Source: Acetobacter malorum (lineage in GTDB: Bacteria > Pseudomonadota > Alphaproteobacteria > Acetobacterales > Acetobacteraceae). Taken from it: a stretch of DNA of 64,000 nucleotides. Shown one piece after another: positions 36,707 through 45,990 of the stretch. The notes beneath the pieces were generated by a model. That model did not search any database. It had not been told where the DNA came from and worked only from the letters and a program-made list of their open reading frames with translations. Location: NCBI RefSeq assembly GCF_001580615.1, contig NZ_LHZC01000041.1, forward strand, positions 1 through 64,000. Reading direction: 5' to 3'. The position numbers were made by a program, and so were the translations under genes. Position 1 is the stretch's first letter, and every line of letters starts with the position of its first letter.

Positions 36707-38404
36707 ATGCACTCCGAGCAACCCCAAAACGACTGGCAGACTGCTGGCATGGCCCGGCGGGCCAAAGGCTGGCTGGCTGGCAGCGTCACGCTGGGTGGCA
36801 TGGCGGCAGTCCTGTTTGTGCTGCACCTCACGCTGCTGGCCGGACTTGTGGATGATCTGACTTTCAAAGGCGCATCCTTTGGAGCGGAACAGCACACCGT
36901 TCTCCTGCTGCTCGCCTGCCTCGGCGGAAGCCTGTTTCTGCAATGGCTTGCTGATATGGCAGGCACAGAAGCAGGGCTGCGCATTGCCGCCCATGTGCGG
37001 CGCGATGCCCTGCGGCATTTGTTCCGTGCCGGACCTGTTGGCTGCACGACCCTTCCGGCAGGACGCATTCTCACTACCCTGACGGAAGGGGTAGATGCGC
37101 TGGAACCCTATTTTGCGCAGTACATTCCCCGTGCCGCCATGATGATCGTGCTACCACTGCTCATTCTGGCCATGGTGTTCCATCTGGACGGCTGGAGCTT
37201 TGTCATTCTGGCCTGCACGGGCCCGCTGATTCCGGTTTTCATGGCGCTGGTTGGTTATAGCGCCCAAAGCATCATGGACCGGCAATGGATGCAGCTGGTT
37301 GTGCTGGGCTCCAGCTTTCTGGATTCCCTGCGCGGGCTCAGCACGCTGCGTCTTCTGGGCCAGACAGAAGCCAGCATCAGCCGTATGGCTGCTGCGACCG
37401 ACGCACACCGGGCCAGCACGCTTTCCGTCATGAAAGTCGCCTTCCTGACCTCGGCTGTTCTGGAATTTTTCTCCAGCCTGTCCATTGCACTGGTCGCTGT
37501 GGTTTTTGGCGCGCGGCTGCTGTCTGGCACGGTTGATTTCCGTTCCGCCTTTCTGGTCCTGCTGCTGGCACCGGAATATTTCATGCCGCTCCGGGCTTTT
37601 TCCGCCAGCTACCACGCACGCCAGAATGCAACGGCAGCGGCTGCCAGGCTTGCTGATCTGTTCGCCCTGCCGGAGATGACGCAACCGGAAACCCAGTCCC
37701 GGCTGGCACACACCCGGAATCACCCGATAGCCCACCTGATGTGTTCCGACCTGACAGCAGGCTATCCGGGAAAAGCACCGGCTTTGCAGGCGCTTTCCTG
37801 CACGCTGTCACGCGGCACACTGACCGTTATCACCGGAGAAAGTGGCGCCGGGAAAACAACTTTCCTTCGTGTAATACTGGGGTTTTTACAGCCATCTTCC
37901 GGCCAGATCACCGCATGGGACACCACAGACGCCCCGGTTAAAGACTGGCAAAACCGCACCGCATGGGTGCCGCAGCGTCCTGTGATGACGATGGGGAGCA
38001 TTGCCGACACTCTGCGGCTAGCCAAACCCAACGCAACCGATGCGGAACTGCATGCCGCAGTTCAGCAGGCCGATGCGCTGGAATTTATCGAGGCCTTGCC
38101 GCAGGGTTTTGCAACCTCTGTTGGGGAAAGAGGCGCATGCCTCTCTGGTGGGCAGATCAAGCGGCTGGCGCTGGCACGTGCCCTGCTCCGCAATCCCGAT
38201 ATCCTGTGTCTGGATGAACCAACGTCCGACCTGGACCCGGCGAGTGCCCTGCGGGTCGCCCACGCCATTCGCCGCTGTGCCGCAAACAGGATTGTGCTTG
38301 TTGCCACACACCATGCCGACATGGTCGCGCTGGCTGACCAGTGCCTGCATATCAGTGACGGGCACGGAGAACTCTTCTCCGCACCACAGAGGGCCTGCGC
38401 ATGA
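36707..38404 (+). CDS. cydD: thiol reductant ABC exporter subunit CydD
   Basis: 565 residues, one half of the CydDC heterodimer needed for assembly of cytochrome bd; it has been linked to export of cysteine and glutathione and to haem. Six N-terminal helices, then Walker A GESGAGKTT, signature CLSGGQIKRLALARALL, Walker B ILCLDEPTSDLD and an H-loop in VATHHADM. Start ATG 36707 is the first in frame after the predicted promoter. Its stop overlaps cydC (ATGA). Placement before cydAB supports CydD over a generic exporter. Confidence 0.95.
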   Translation: MHSEQPQNDWQTAGMARRAKGWLAGSVTLGGMAAVLFVLHLTLLAGLVDDLTFKGASFGAEQHTVLLLLACLGGSLFLQWLADMAGTEAGLRIAAHVRRDALRHLFRAGPVGCTTLPAGRILTTLTEGVDALEPYFAQYIPRAAMMIVLPLLILAMVFHLDGWSFVILACTGPLIPVFMALVGYSAQSIMDRQWMQLVVLGSSFLDSLRGLSTLRLLGQTEASISRMAAATDAHRASTLSVMKVAFLTSAVLEFFSSLSIALVAVVFGARLLSGTVDFRSAFLVLLLAPEYFMPLRAFSASYHARQNATAAAARLADLFALPEMTQPETQSRLAHTRNHPIAHLMCSDLTAGYPGKAPALQALSCTLSRGTLTVITGESGAGKTTFLRVILGFLQPSSGQITAWDTTDAPVKDWQNRTAWVPQRPVMTMGSIADTLRLAKPNATDAELHAAVQQADALEFIEALPQGFATSVGERGACLSGGQIKRLALARALLRNPDILCLDEPTSDLDPASALRVAHAIRRCAANRIVLVATHHADMVALADQCLHISDGHGELFSAPQRACA

Positions 38405-40092
38405 ATCCCCTTACTTTCTCAGGGCTTTTCACGCGCGCTCTACGCTGGCCTGTTTTCCTAGGTCTGGCATTGGCCTGTGTGGCAGCCCTTGCCAACTTCG
38501 GGCTGCTGTTCCTGTCAGGCTGGCTGCTGGCCGGGGCGGCCTGCGCCGGAGCTGCTGGGCTTGCGGCACAGCAGGCTTTCAACATGATGCTGCCCGCAAC
38601 AGGAGTGCGCTTTTTTGCAACGCTGCGCATTGTCACACGGTATCTGGAACGACTGGTCACGCATGATGCCAGTCTGCGTCTGACGGGCCGCATGCGGGTA
38701 TGGGTTTATACAAAACTCGCCCCTCAGGCCCCCGCAGGGCTGACGGACAAACGGGGTGGCGATCTGCTCTCTCGCTTTGTGTCGGATACCGACTGTGTCG
38801 GCCAGTCCTACACAGAAACGTTCATCCCTTTTGCGCGCGCCATTCTCTGCGGTCTCGTCTTTGCGCTTATTTCAGGACTTTTCCTGAAAAGTGCAGGCCT
38901 TGTTCTGGCTCTTGGCCTGCTGGTCTGCATTCTGCCAATCCCCATGAGTGTGGGTCTCTTCTCCGCGCCACGCCTGCGCGCCCTCACCACGCAACGCGGT
39001 ACGTTTCAGGCAGACCTTGCAGACACGCTTGCTGGCTTAGGGGAGTATCTGACCTTGGGGGCTAGTGAAGCCCGGATTGAGGCGCTGGATACCCACCAGA
39101 AAACCCTACAGGCTACAGAACGGCATCTTGCCGCGCTGGAAAGCGGTGCACGCAGACTGATGACTTTTATCGGCCTGCTGACCGCTCTTTACGTCGTTAT
39201 GCTGGCGGTTCAGGGTTTTCATCAGGGTGCGCTCTCTGCACCGGAAATTCCAATGCTGGCGCTGGGGTGTCTCGCTGCGTTTGATGTCACACAACCGCTG
39301 CCCGCAGCCTGTCAGGCCTTCACCCGCGCTCGTATTGCCGCGGAGCGGCTGCAAGCCTCCTGCAATGCAGCCCCGTGCGTCCCTGCCCCTACCGCCCCCA
39401 CGCCTGCTCTGCACCACCCGCTGGATCTTATCGTTCGTGATATCTCCTTTCGGTATCCGAATACCCGGCACTGGGTTCTGGAGCATGCCAGCTTCACCAT
39501 CCACCAGGGGGAACGTGTGGCGCTTGTCGGGGCGTCCGGCATTGGCAAGAGCAGTCTGATCAGCCTTCTGAGCCGGTTCTATCCGTATCAGGGCGGTGAA
39601 ATCACATTGGGAGGGCAGGATCTTCGTCAGTTTTCAACGGAAGATCTCGCAAAAACCATCAGCGTTGCCGCACAGGATTTCCATCTGTTCAACGGCACCA
39701 TTCGGGACACACTCCGGCTTGCTGATTCGGATGCGGATGATGCGCAGATGGCTGAGGCCCTTCGTCCCGTGCAGTTGGAAGAGTTTGTGCAGCACGCGCC
39801 CCATGGGCTGGATACGCTGATTGGGGATGAAGGCCTGGCACTCTCCGGTGGTCAGGCCAGAAGACTTGTTCTTGCGCAGACCCTTTTGCGCAACACCCCA
39901 TGGCTTATTCTGGATGAGCCCACAGAAGGGCTAGACCAGAAAACCGAATACGCCCTGATGCAAGGCCTGATTTCCGCAAGGCCTGATGCCACCATCCTGT
40001 GCATTACGCATCGGCGCACCCTGATCCCGTTTATGGACCGGATACTCACGCTTGCAGGCGGCCAGATCTGCCCGGCGGAGGAGGTGCCATGA
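38401..40092 (+). CDS. cydC: thiol reductant ABC exporter subunit CydC
   Basis: 563 residues, partner of CydD. N-terminal membrane domain (FLSGWLLAGAACAG, MMLPATGVRFFATLRIVTRYLERL, the CydC-typical segments), then Walker A GASGIGKSS, signature LSGGQARRLVLAQTLL and Walker B WLILDEPTEGLD, H-loop ITHRRT. Overlaps cydD by 4 nt, indicating coupled synthesis of the two halves. Followed 54 nt later by cydA. Confidence 0.95.
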   Translation: MNPLTFSGLFTRALRWPVFLGLALACVAALANFGLLFLSGWLLAGAACAGAAGLAAQQAFNMMLPATGVRFFATLRIVTRYLERLVTHDASLRLTGRMRVWVYTKLAPQAPAGLTDKRGGDLLSRFVSDTDCVGQSYTETFIPFARAILCGLVFALISGLFLKSAGLVLALGLLVCILPIPMSVGLFSAPRLRALTTQRGTFQADLADTLAGLGEYLTLGASEARIEALDTHQKTLQATERHLAALESGARRLMTFIGLLTALYVVMLAVQGFHQGALSAPEIPMLALGCLAAFDVTQPLPAACQAFTRARIAAERLQASCNAAPCVPAPTAPTPALHHPLDLIVRDISFRYPNTRHWVLEHASFTIHQGERVALVGASGIGKSSLISLLSRFYPYQGGEITLGGQDLRQFSTEDLAKTISVAAQDFHLFNGTIRDTLRLADSDADDAQMAEALRPVQLEEFVQHAPHGLDTLIGDEGLALSGGQARRLVLAQTLLRNTPWLILDEPTEGLDQKTEYALMQGLISARPDATILCITHRRTLIPFMDRILTLAGGQICPAEEVP

Positions 40093-40146
40093 GACGTTAA
40101 CCCCAAAGATCCCGCTTAAGAGTTCCTATGATAAAGGATTTTTAAA

Positions 40147-41763
40147 ATGGACATGATCAACCCGACTGTTGTTGATCTTTCACGCTTTCAGTTCGCGCTG
40201 ACAGCGCTTTACCACTTCATGTTTGTTCCCCTTACGCTGGGGCTGACATTCATGCTGGCTGCCATGGAAACAGTTTATGTCGTAACCGGCAGAAAAATTT
40301 ACAAAGATATGGTCCTGTTCTGGGGCAAGCTGTTCGGCATCAATTTTGCCCTCGGCGTTGCCACCGGCATTACCATGGAGTTTGAATTCGGCACCAACTG
40401 GTCCATGTATTCCCGCTTTTTTGGGGATATGTTCGGCACGCCTCTGGCCATTGAAGGTCTGATGGCCTTCTTTATGGAATCCACCTTTGTGGGTCTGATG
40501 TTTTTTGGCTGGGACCGCCTGAGCAAACAGGCCCATCTGGCCGTGACGTATCTGGTGGCCCTCGGCTCCAACCTGTCTGCCCTGTGGATCCTGATTGCCA
40601 ACGCCGGCATGAACGTGCCGCACGGCGCGCATTTTGACCCGGACACCATGCGCCTGCAGTTTGACAGCTTTGTAAAACTGATCTTCAGCCCGGATGCACA
40701 GGCCAAGTTCGTGCACACCTCTGTTGCCGGGTATGTCTCTGCGGCTCTGCTTGTTATGGGTGTGAGCGCGTTTTACCTGCTGCGTGGTCAGCACAGGCAG
40801 TTTGCAGCCCGGTCTTTCCGCATGGCGGCACTGTTCGGCATTATCTCCACCGTTGCCGTCATCACGCTGGGCGATGTTCTGGGCCGTGAAGACTATATGG
40901 AACAGCCGACCAAAATCGCTGCCATTGAAGGCCTGTGGCACACCAGCAAACCGCCGTATGAACCGTGGATTCTGGCTGCCCTGCCGGATGACGCCAAACA
41001 GGAAAACCATTTTGAAATCGGTGTTCCGTTTGTTCTCACACCGCTTATTACGCATGACTTCAACACGCCTATCCGTGGCATGCACGAGCTGGAAGATGCT
41101 GCCGCACCGCGTATTGAATCCGGGATTGCCGCTGTCTCCGCCCTGCGCCGATATCAGGAAACACACCAGCAGGCTGATCTGGACGCATTCAAGGCGCATG
41201 AGGCCGACCTCGGCTTTGGCTTTCTGGCCACCCGCCACGCCCCGAATCAGGACGTAACCGCCATTCCGGCTGACGCCCTGCAGAGCGTTGTGGAACAGAC
41301 CAAACCGGACATTCTTCCGAACGTGTTTGTCACCTTCTGGTCTTTCCGTATCATGGTGTTTCTGGCGCTGTATTTCTTCGCGCTGTTTGCCATTTCCGCT
41401 TACCTGAGCCTGAAGAACAAGCTGGAGCGGAACAAGCTCATCCTTAAGGCCTGCATGTGGTCTATCCCGCTGCCTATTCTGGCAACGGAATTCGGATGGA
41501 TTACAGCAGAAGCTGGCCGCCAGCCCTGGACGGTGTTCAACACGCTGCCGACCTTCCTGTCCGCTTCCACGCACAGCACGTCCTACATGGTGTTCTCTCT
41601 GGCAGGCTTTGCGCTGCTCTACAGCATCTTTATCGCGGCAGAACTGTATCTGATGTTCAAGTTCGCACGCCTTGGCCCGGAAGCGCATGACGCCCCGCAC
41701 AGTGATGATGCGTATGCCGCACACTGCGCTGTTGTCGGCACCCCGCATGCCTCAGGCCACTGA
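40147..41763 (+). CDS. cydA: cytochrome bd ubiquinol oxidase subunit I
   Basis: 538 residues, the haem-bearing subunit of the bd quinol oxidase in the inner membrane. His23 in LYHFMFVPLTLG and His190 in FVHTSVAGY are at the positions of the E. coli haem ligands His19 and His186; GRQPWTVFNTLPT is the conserved loop. The quinol-binding periplasmic region between about residues 255 and 400 is long (DYMEQPTKIAAIEGLW onward), so it belongs to the long Q-loop class like E. coli bd-I, not the short-loop CIO. Weak SD AAGGA precedes the ATG. Confidence 0.96.
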   Translation: MDMINPTVVDLSRFQFALTALYHFMFVPLTLGLTFMLAAMETVYVVTGRKIYKDMVLFWGKLFGINFALGVATGITMEFEFGTNWSMYSRFFGDMFGTPLAIEGLMAFFMESTFVGLMFFGWDRLSKQAHLAVTYLVALGSNLSALWILIANAGMNVPHGAHFDPDTMRLQFDSFVKLIFSPDAQAKFVHTSVAGYVSAALLVMGVSAFYLLRGQHRQFAARSFRMAALFGIISTVAVITLGDVLGREDYMEQPTKIAAIEGLWHTSKPPYEPWILAALPDDAKQENHFEIGVPFVLTPLITHDFNTPIRGMHELEDAAAPRIESGIAAVSALRRYQETHQQADLDAFKAHEADLGFGFLATRHAPNQDVTAIPADALQSVVEQTKPDILPNVFVTFWSFRIMVFLALYFFALFAISAYLSLKNKLERNKLILKACMWSIPLPILATEFGWITAEAGRQPWTVFNTLPTFLSASTHSTSYMVFSLAGFALLYSIFIAAELYLMFKFARLGPEAHDAPHSDDAYAAHCAVVGTPHASGH

Positions 41764-41790
41764 TGCTTTTGTTGAAAGAAAGGTCCTGAT

Positions 41791-42930
41791 ATGGAACTTT
41801 ATGCACTTCTCAAACTGATCTGGGCGGCTCTGCTGTGCGTGCTGCTAATCGGCCTGGGGCTGATGGTCGGCATGGATATGGGCGTTGGCACCCTGCTCCG
41901 CTTTGTGGGCCGGAATGATGGAGAGCGCCGCACGGCCCTTAACATCATCGGCCCGCACTGGGATGGGAATCAGGTCTGGTTCATTCTGGGAGGCGGTGCG
42001 ATTTTTGCCGCCTTCCCCACCCTGTATGCCACGTCCTTTTCCGTTTTTTATGTCGTAATGATCCTGCTGCTATTCAGCATGATCCTGCGGCCTGTCGCCT
42101 TTGAATATCGCTCCAAGGCGGACTCCCACCTCTGGCGCGCTAGCTGGGACTGGGTGTTTCTGGTTTCCGGTTTCCTGCCCATGTTCATTTATGGCGCGGC
42201 CTTCGGGAATATCCTGCACGGCGTTGGCTACCATTTTGGCTGGACAGGGCAGTATTATCAGGACAGCTCCTTTTTCTCATATCTGCTGAACCCGTTTGCC
42301 ATCCTGTGCGGCCTGATGTCGGTTGCCCTGAGTGTGTATCAGGGTGGCGTGATGCTGATGCTGCGGGCAGAAAACCCGATTCATGACCGCGCCCGTCGCT
42401 ACGCCCTGCGCGGCGGCCTGACGGCAGCAGTGCTGTTTATCATTGGGGGTTTCTTTATTACCCGTATGCAGGGCTTTGTGTTCACCGCCCCGGTGGACCC
42501 GGCTATGCCGGCTTCCCCCATGCACGGTCAGCACGTCGCCATGGTTGCCGGGGGCTGGCTGCATAATTACGCTGCCCACCCAGTCCTCTGGCTTCTGCCC
42601 CTGCTTGGGCTGGCCAGCATGGTTGGCGGAACACTGGCCGCACGGATGAATAAAGTCATTCTTGCCTGGTGGATTGGGCTTGGTTCATGGATTGGCACCA
42701 TTGGCACGGTTGCTGCGGCGATGTTCCCGTTCTTCATGCCTTCCACCACCACACCGGACCAGAGCCTGACCATCTGGAACAGCTCCGCCAGTGCTTATGG
42801 CCTGACCTGCATGCTGGTTGTCGCGCTGATCTTTGTGCCCATCATCCTCTGCTACACCTCATGGTGCTATTACGTGATGCGCGGCAAGGTTCACACGGCG
42901 GACATCGTTAACGATAGCCACAGCTACTAA
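41791..42930 (+). CDS. cydB: cytochrome bd ubiquinol oxidase subunit II
   Basis: 379 residues, identical in length to the E. coli subunit. Starts with the conserved helix LKLIWAALLCVLLIGLGLMVGMDMGVGTLL, with GPHWDGNQVWFILGGGAIFAAFP next; WLHNYAAHPVLW and MFPFFMPS further on are typical. AAGGTCC precedes the ATG. Lies 27 nt after cydA. Confidence 0.96.
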   Translation: MELYALLKLIWAALLCVLLIGLGLMVGMDMGVGTLLRFVGRNDGERRTALNIIGPHWDGNQVWFILGGGAIFAAFPTLYATSFSVFYVVMILLLFSMILRPVAFEYRSKADSHLWRASWDWVFLVSGFLPMFIYGAAFGNILHGVGYHFGWTGQYYQDSSFFSYLLNPFAILCGLMSVALSVYQGGVMLMLRAENPIHDRARRYALRGGLTAAVLFIIGGFFITRMQGFVFTAPVDPAMPASPMHGQHVAMVAGGWLHNYAAHPVLWLLPLLGLASMVGGTLAARMNKVILAWWIGLGSWIGTIGTVAAAMFPFFMPSTTTPDQSLTIWNSSASAYGLTCMLVVALIFVPIILCYTSWCYYVMRGKVHTADIVNDSHSY

Positions 42931-42944
42931 AAGGGAACTTTACC

Positions 42945-43148
42945 ATGCAACTGTTACGTCTGGCCGGTCTGGCCGCTGTTCTGGTCGTCTCCCTGCTGTT
43001 TGCCGTTTTTGTGGGGGATCAGGGCCCCTGGTACTTCGCGTGGGTGATTGGTACCATCATGATCATTCTCATTTCCGGTGCTGGTGCAATCCTGCTGGAT
43101 GCGCAGCAGGACGGCAAAATCGGCTCCTCTTCCGATCAGGAGGTTTAA
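42945..43148 (+). CDS. cydX: CydX with an extra N-terminal membrane helix
   Basis: 67 residues, two predicted membrane helices. The second half, from residue 30 (WYFAWVIGTIMIILISGAGA ... GKIG), aligns with CydX of E. coli, whose start is WYFAWILGT and which also ends with a GK-containing polar tail. CydX stabilises haem in the bd oxidase. The E. coli protein is about 37 residues; here about 28 residues with a full hydrophobic helix (LAGLAAVLVVSLLFAVFVG) precede the CydX part. GGGA lies 8-9 nt before the ATG, so the extension is probably translated. Could also be a YbgE-like helix fused to CydX. Confidence 0.85.
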   Translation: MQLLRLAGLAAVLVVSLLFAVFVGDQGPWYFAWVIGTIMIILISGAGAILLDAQQDGKIGSSSDQEV

Positions 43149-43150
43149 GC

Positions 43151-43249
43151 ATGCTCGGTGATCTTGAAGGAATAATTCTGTTTATTCCCGCCTTTTATCT
43201 TCTGCTTTACATTATTGCCTATCGGGTTGTGCGTAAGCTTTTCCCGTAA
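43151..43249 (+). CDS. 32-residue single-helix membrane microprotein, last gene of the cyd operon
   Basis: Starts 2 nt after the cydX stop with a perfect AGGAGG (43138-43143) 7 nt upstream of the ATG, the strongest ribosome binding site in the operon. The peptide is MLGDLEGI, then a hydrophobic helix of about 16 residues (ILFIPAFYLLLYIIAY), then a basic end RVVRKLFP, so the C-terminus should face the cytoplasm. A terminator follows 28 nt later. It resembles no microprotein I recognise, though small accessory subunits (CydX, CydH/CydY, CydS) are known in bd oxidases. Likely an additional oxidase subunit or assembly factor; function inferred only from context. Confidence 0.75.
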   Translation: MLGDLEGIILFIPAFYLLLYIIAYRVVRKLFP

Positions 43250-43277
43250 CAGGCTCTGTGCAGAAAGGCCTTTTCCA

Positions 43278-43309
43278 CCCCACGCCAGACCTCTGGTGTG
43301 GGGTTTTTT
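43278..43309 (+). terminator. intrinsic terminator of the cyd operon
   Basis: CCCCACGCCAG (43278-43288) and CTGGTGTGGGG (43293-43303), one G-U pair, loop ACCT, then T6. Confidence 0.92.
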
Positions 43310-43459
43310 ACATCATTCAGAAACTTCTTTTTATTTCATAAGTTTTTAATGATTAATTCTGTTTTATTGTTGGGTTTCTATGGTATTTTACAGACATGGC
43401 TTCCAGCGGAGCGCACGCCTCCTCTTTGAGCCTGTTCTGACGAAAAGCCTCACAAGCTG

Positions 43460-43496
43460 CCGCTCTCATGCCTTTTCGCACCAGGCATGAGAGCGG
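43460..43496 (-). terminator. 14-bp hairpin across the SulP stop codon
   Basis: CCGCTCTCATGCCT (43460-43473) and AGGCATGAGAGCGG (43483-43496) are perfectly complementary with a 9-nt loop. The TGA stop lies inside one arm and the last codons in the other. No immediate U-run follows, so it may be a stabilising 3' structure or a factor-assisted terminator. Confidence 0.5.
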
Positions 43497-45142
43497 GCCG
43501 CGGCCACTGCGGTATGGAGCTGGGCATAAATATTCCCCTCCCCCAGAACAGCACTAATCCGATGGCGATCCATATCGGCCCGTAAAAACGGATTAACCCG
43601 CCCAAAAGCAATCAGAACAGATTGGGCCTGCAATTCCTGCAAAACGGTACGCAGAAGGCTGGCGGCAGAGTAATCAATATCCGTAATGGCGCTGGCATCC
43701 ACCACAACACAGCGAACCGGGTTGGGGGCTGTTGTAATCAGAAAGCGGATATCATCTGCAAAGCGGTTACAATTTGCATAGAATAAATCCGCACAAAACC
43801 GATACACAATCAGCCCCGGTTCCGTTTCAACTCCGGCTTTGACGGGAGAGGCCTCCAGCAGCTTTGTCTGCGCATCTTCCTGCAAAACCATGGTATGTGG
43901 TTCATAACTGTGCCGCACATGGCGAAACAGGGAGAGCACAATCGCCACCAGAATACCCTGCTCCACACCAACACCTACAACCGTAGCAGCGGTGATCAGC
44001 GCCAGACCGAACTCTCCGGGGCTTTCGTGCCGTATGCGCCATAAGGCGCGCAGGTCAATCATCCCCATCGCGACACTGAAAACAATAGCCCCCAGCACAC
44101 ACCGTGGCAGATAGCGCAAAGGACTCGTGAAAAAGAGCAAAACAACCAACGTGACAGCGGCAAAAACAAGTTGCGCCTTCTGGCTACGGGCTCCGGCCTG
44201 CACGGCCATGGCTGTCTGCGTCGGGCTGCCATTGACGGTAAATGTTCCGCTCAGACCGGCCAGAGCATTTGCAGCACTCAGCCCCAGAATATCCCTGTTG
44301 GCATCAACATCTTCCTGAAACTTATACGCGTAGGTTCGGGATGTTGCAGCACTTTGCGCAATAATGACGAACACGCAGGAAGCCGCCACCGGCAACAGGC
44401 TGAGCATGTCATTCCATCCCACCCTAGGAAAATGCAGAGACGGCAAGCCGCCAGACAATGGGCCAACCAGCGCAACACCGCACGCTTCCAGCCCCAGCGC
44501 CCAACTGGCCGCAATACTGCCGACCACCAGAACCAATGCCAGCGGCTTATGCGGCGCAAATTTCTCTCCAGCGTATAAAAGCAGGCACATGACAAGTGAG
44601 ATTGCAGCGCTCAATGGCGCAAGATGCGGGAGCGCCTGCAACAAATCCACAAGTTGGAGAAAAGGGTTATGCGCTGTGGCCTGTAAGCCCAGCATGTCAT
44701 ACGTCATGGCAATGCCAACCTGCAGGCCAACACCCGCCATGAACCCCACCAGCACAGTGCGGGAAAGGAAGTCAGCCAGACACCCCAGCCTGAACAGCCG
44801 CGCCGCCAGCAGGAACCCGGCGCTCAACAGCGCGACCATGCTGACAAGCGCCATGTAATGCGCACTGCCCGGCGGGGCCATGCGCGACAGAGCACTGGAA
44901 AAAATAGCTGCGGTTGCAGAATCTGCCGCCACGACCAGATGCCGGGAAGACCCGACACCAGCAAACGCCACGAGTGGTAGCAAAACTGTATAAAGCCCGG
45001 TTACAGCAGGCATCCCGGCAATACGGGCATATCCCAGAACCTGCGGGATATTCATACAGGCAAGAGAAAGCCCCGCCAGACTATCGCGCGCAGTGCTGGC
45101 CCAGCCTCCCTGCCCCCACCGCCTGAACAGGTCTTTCAGCAT
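43466..45142 (-). CDS. SulP family anion transporter with STAS domain
   Basis: 558 residues counted from the ATG. The N-terminal 400 residues are the membrane domain, with the family segments ACMNIPQVLGYARIAGMPAV, FVTVNGSPTQTAMA-like FTVNGSPTQTA and a hydrophobic C-terminal helix bundle; the last 130 residues form a STAS domain (RCVVVDASAITDIDYSAASLL). SulP proteins carry sulfate, bicarbonate or dicarboxylates; no carbonic anhydrase gene is adjacent. Start ATG 45142 has AGGG at good spacing; GTG at 45151 is an alternative. Confidence 0.92.
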   Translation of the reverse strand: MLKDLFRRWGQGGWASTARDSLAGLSLACMNIPQVLGYARIAGMPAVTGLYTVLLPLVAFAGVGSSRHLVVAADSATAAIFSSALSRMAPPGSAHYMALVSMVALLSAGFLLAARLFRLGCLADFLSRTVLVGFMAGVGLQVGIAMTYDMLGLQATAHNPFLQLVDLLQALPHLAPLSAAISLVMCLLLYAGEKFAPHKPLALVLVVGSIAASWALGLEACGVALVGPLSGGLPSLHFPRVGWNDMLSLLPVAASCVFVIIAQSAATSRTYAYKFQEDVDANRDILGLSAANALAGLSGTFTVNGSPTQTAMAVQAGARSQKAQLVFAAVTLVVLLFFTSPLRYLPRCVLGAIVFSVAMGMIDLRALWRIRHESPGEFGLALITAATVVGVGVEQGILVAIVLSLFRHVRHSYEPHTMVLQEDAQTKLLEASPVKAGVETEPGLIVYRFCADLFYANCNRFADDIRFLITTAPNPVRCVVVDASAITDIDYSAASLLRTVLQELQAQSVLIAFGRVNPFLRADMDRHRISAVLGEGNIYAQLHTAVAAARSHAWCEKA

Positions 45143-45233
45143 CTTGCCCACCCTACTGGTATTCCGATCTCTCAGGGCTTTTTGCCGCCATTCCGGCGCT
45201 GCGTCACCTTATTTAAAAATACGCATTCTCCCA

Positions 45234-45277
45234 TAAAAAAAGCCACCTCGCTCCAGCAAAGGAACGCGATGGCTTTT
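45234..45277 (-). terminator. terminator of the YidB-like gene
   Basis: On the minus strand AAAAGCCATCGC pairs with GCGAGGTGGCTTTT (one bulge), followed by a long U-run. Confidence 0.8.
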
Positions 45278-45333
45278 AGAGCACTCAGATAATGCAAGGC
45301 GAACCGTAGGATGAACCTACGGGCTGAGATTTT

Positions 45334-45720
45334 TTAGGCCTGGCGTGCTTTACGCTGCGTATCAACCTTGTCCGTGCGGCAAGCAGGCGGCAGCACTTCC
45401 TGTAGGTTTGTAATCGTAGCGCTGCGGGACAGGCCACTTTCTGCGGCCAGTCGATCAATCACCTCAGACGGCAGGAGCTTTTGCACAACGTCTTCCGTCG
45501 TGGGTTCCACAACAGCGTGGTTTTCCCAGTGAGACACAACGGACTGCAAGCCATGCTGTTCTGCATGCTGGCGCACAGTCGCCTGCCCCGCATTATTGTT
45601 GCGCTCCAGATAATGGATGAGGGCGGAAGACAGACCGGATTTATCCGTAGTAGCCGCCGTTACCGTATCGGCCACAGCCGTCAGGGTAGAGCTGATTTTG
45701 TCTGTGGTGGAAGCTGTCAT
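45334..45720 (-). CDS. YidB/DUF937-like protein
   Basis: 128 residues. The N-terminal 30 residues are Thr/Ser-rich. The remainder has the DUF937 pattern: a Gln/Asn-containing helix, HGLQSVVSHWENHAVVEPTTEDVVQKLLP, then IDRLAAESGLSRSATITNLQEVLP, as in YidB. Function of the family is unknown. The usual C-terminal 'LTP.G' is replaced by a basic tail. AGGGGACT sits before the ATG on the minus strand. Resemblance is moderate. Confidence 0.7.
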   Translation of the reverse strand: MTASTTDKISSTLTAVADTVTAATTDKSGLSSALIHYLERNNNAGQATVRQHAEQHGLQSVVSHWENHAVVEPTTEDVVQKLLPSEVIDRLAAESGLSRSATITNLQEVLPPACRTDKVDTQRKARQA

Positions 45721-45990
45721 GATAGTCCCCTTTATAGGAAAGTGGACGAAAGCATCAGGATGTCTCTACACCGCATTGTGTAAAAACGAAACACCAGCAC
45801 CTGTGTCGCCTCGGCGCTGATTGTGCTCGCCCATTGTAAAACCTTACCCTTCCAACGAGGGAACTGCGCAGACGTTGCATATGGGTTTATGAACATTATG
45901 TCATAAAACTATACGCCCCTCTCATTCCCCGCAATGACACTCATCTCATGCCATCAGAAAGATAATTTTAATTTAAAGACTTTTCCAATA

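Noticed and set aside
40180-41748. 522-codon minus-strand frame opposite cydA
   Set aside because: Antisense shadow; charged, His/Arg/Gln-rich translation without hydrophobic core or motifs.
40147-43148. Assignment as cyanide-insensitive oxidase CioAB
   Set aside because: The quinol loop is of the long type, cydDC precede it and a CydX follows, which fits a bd-I type oxidase better.
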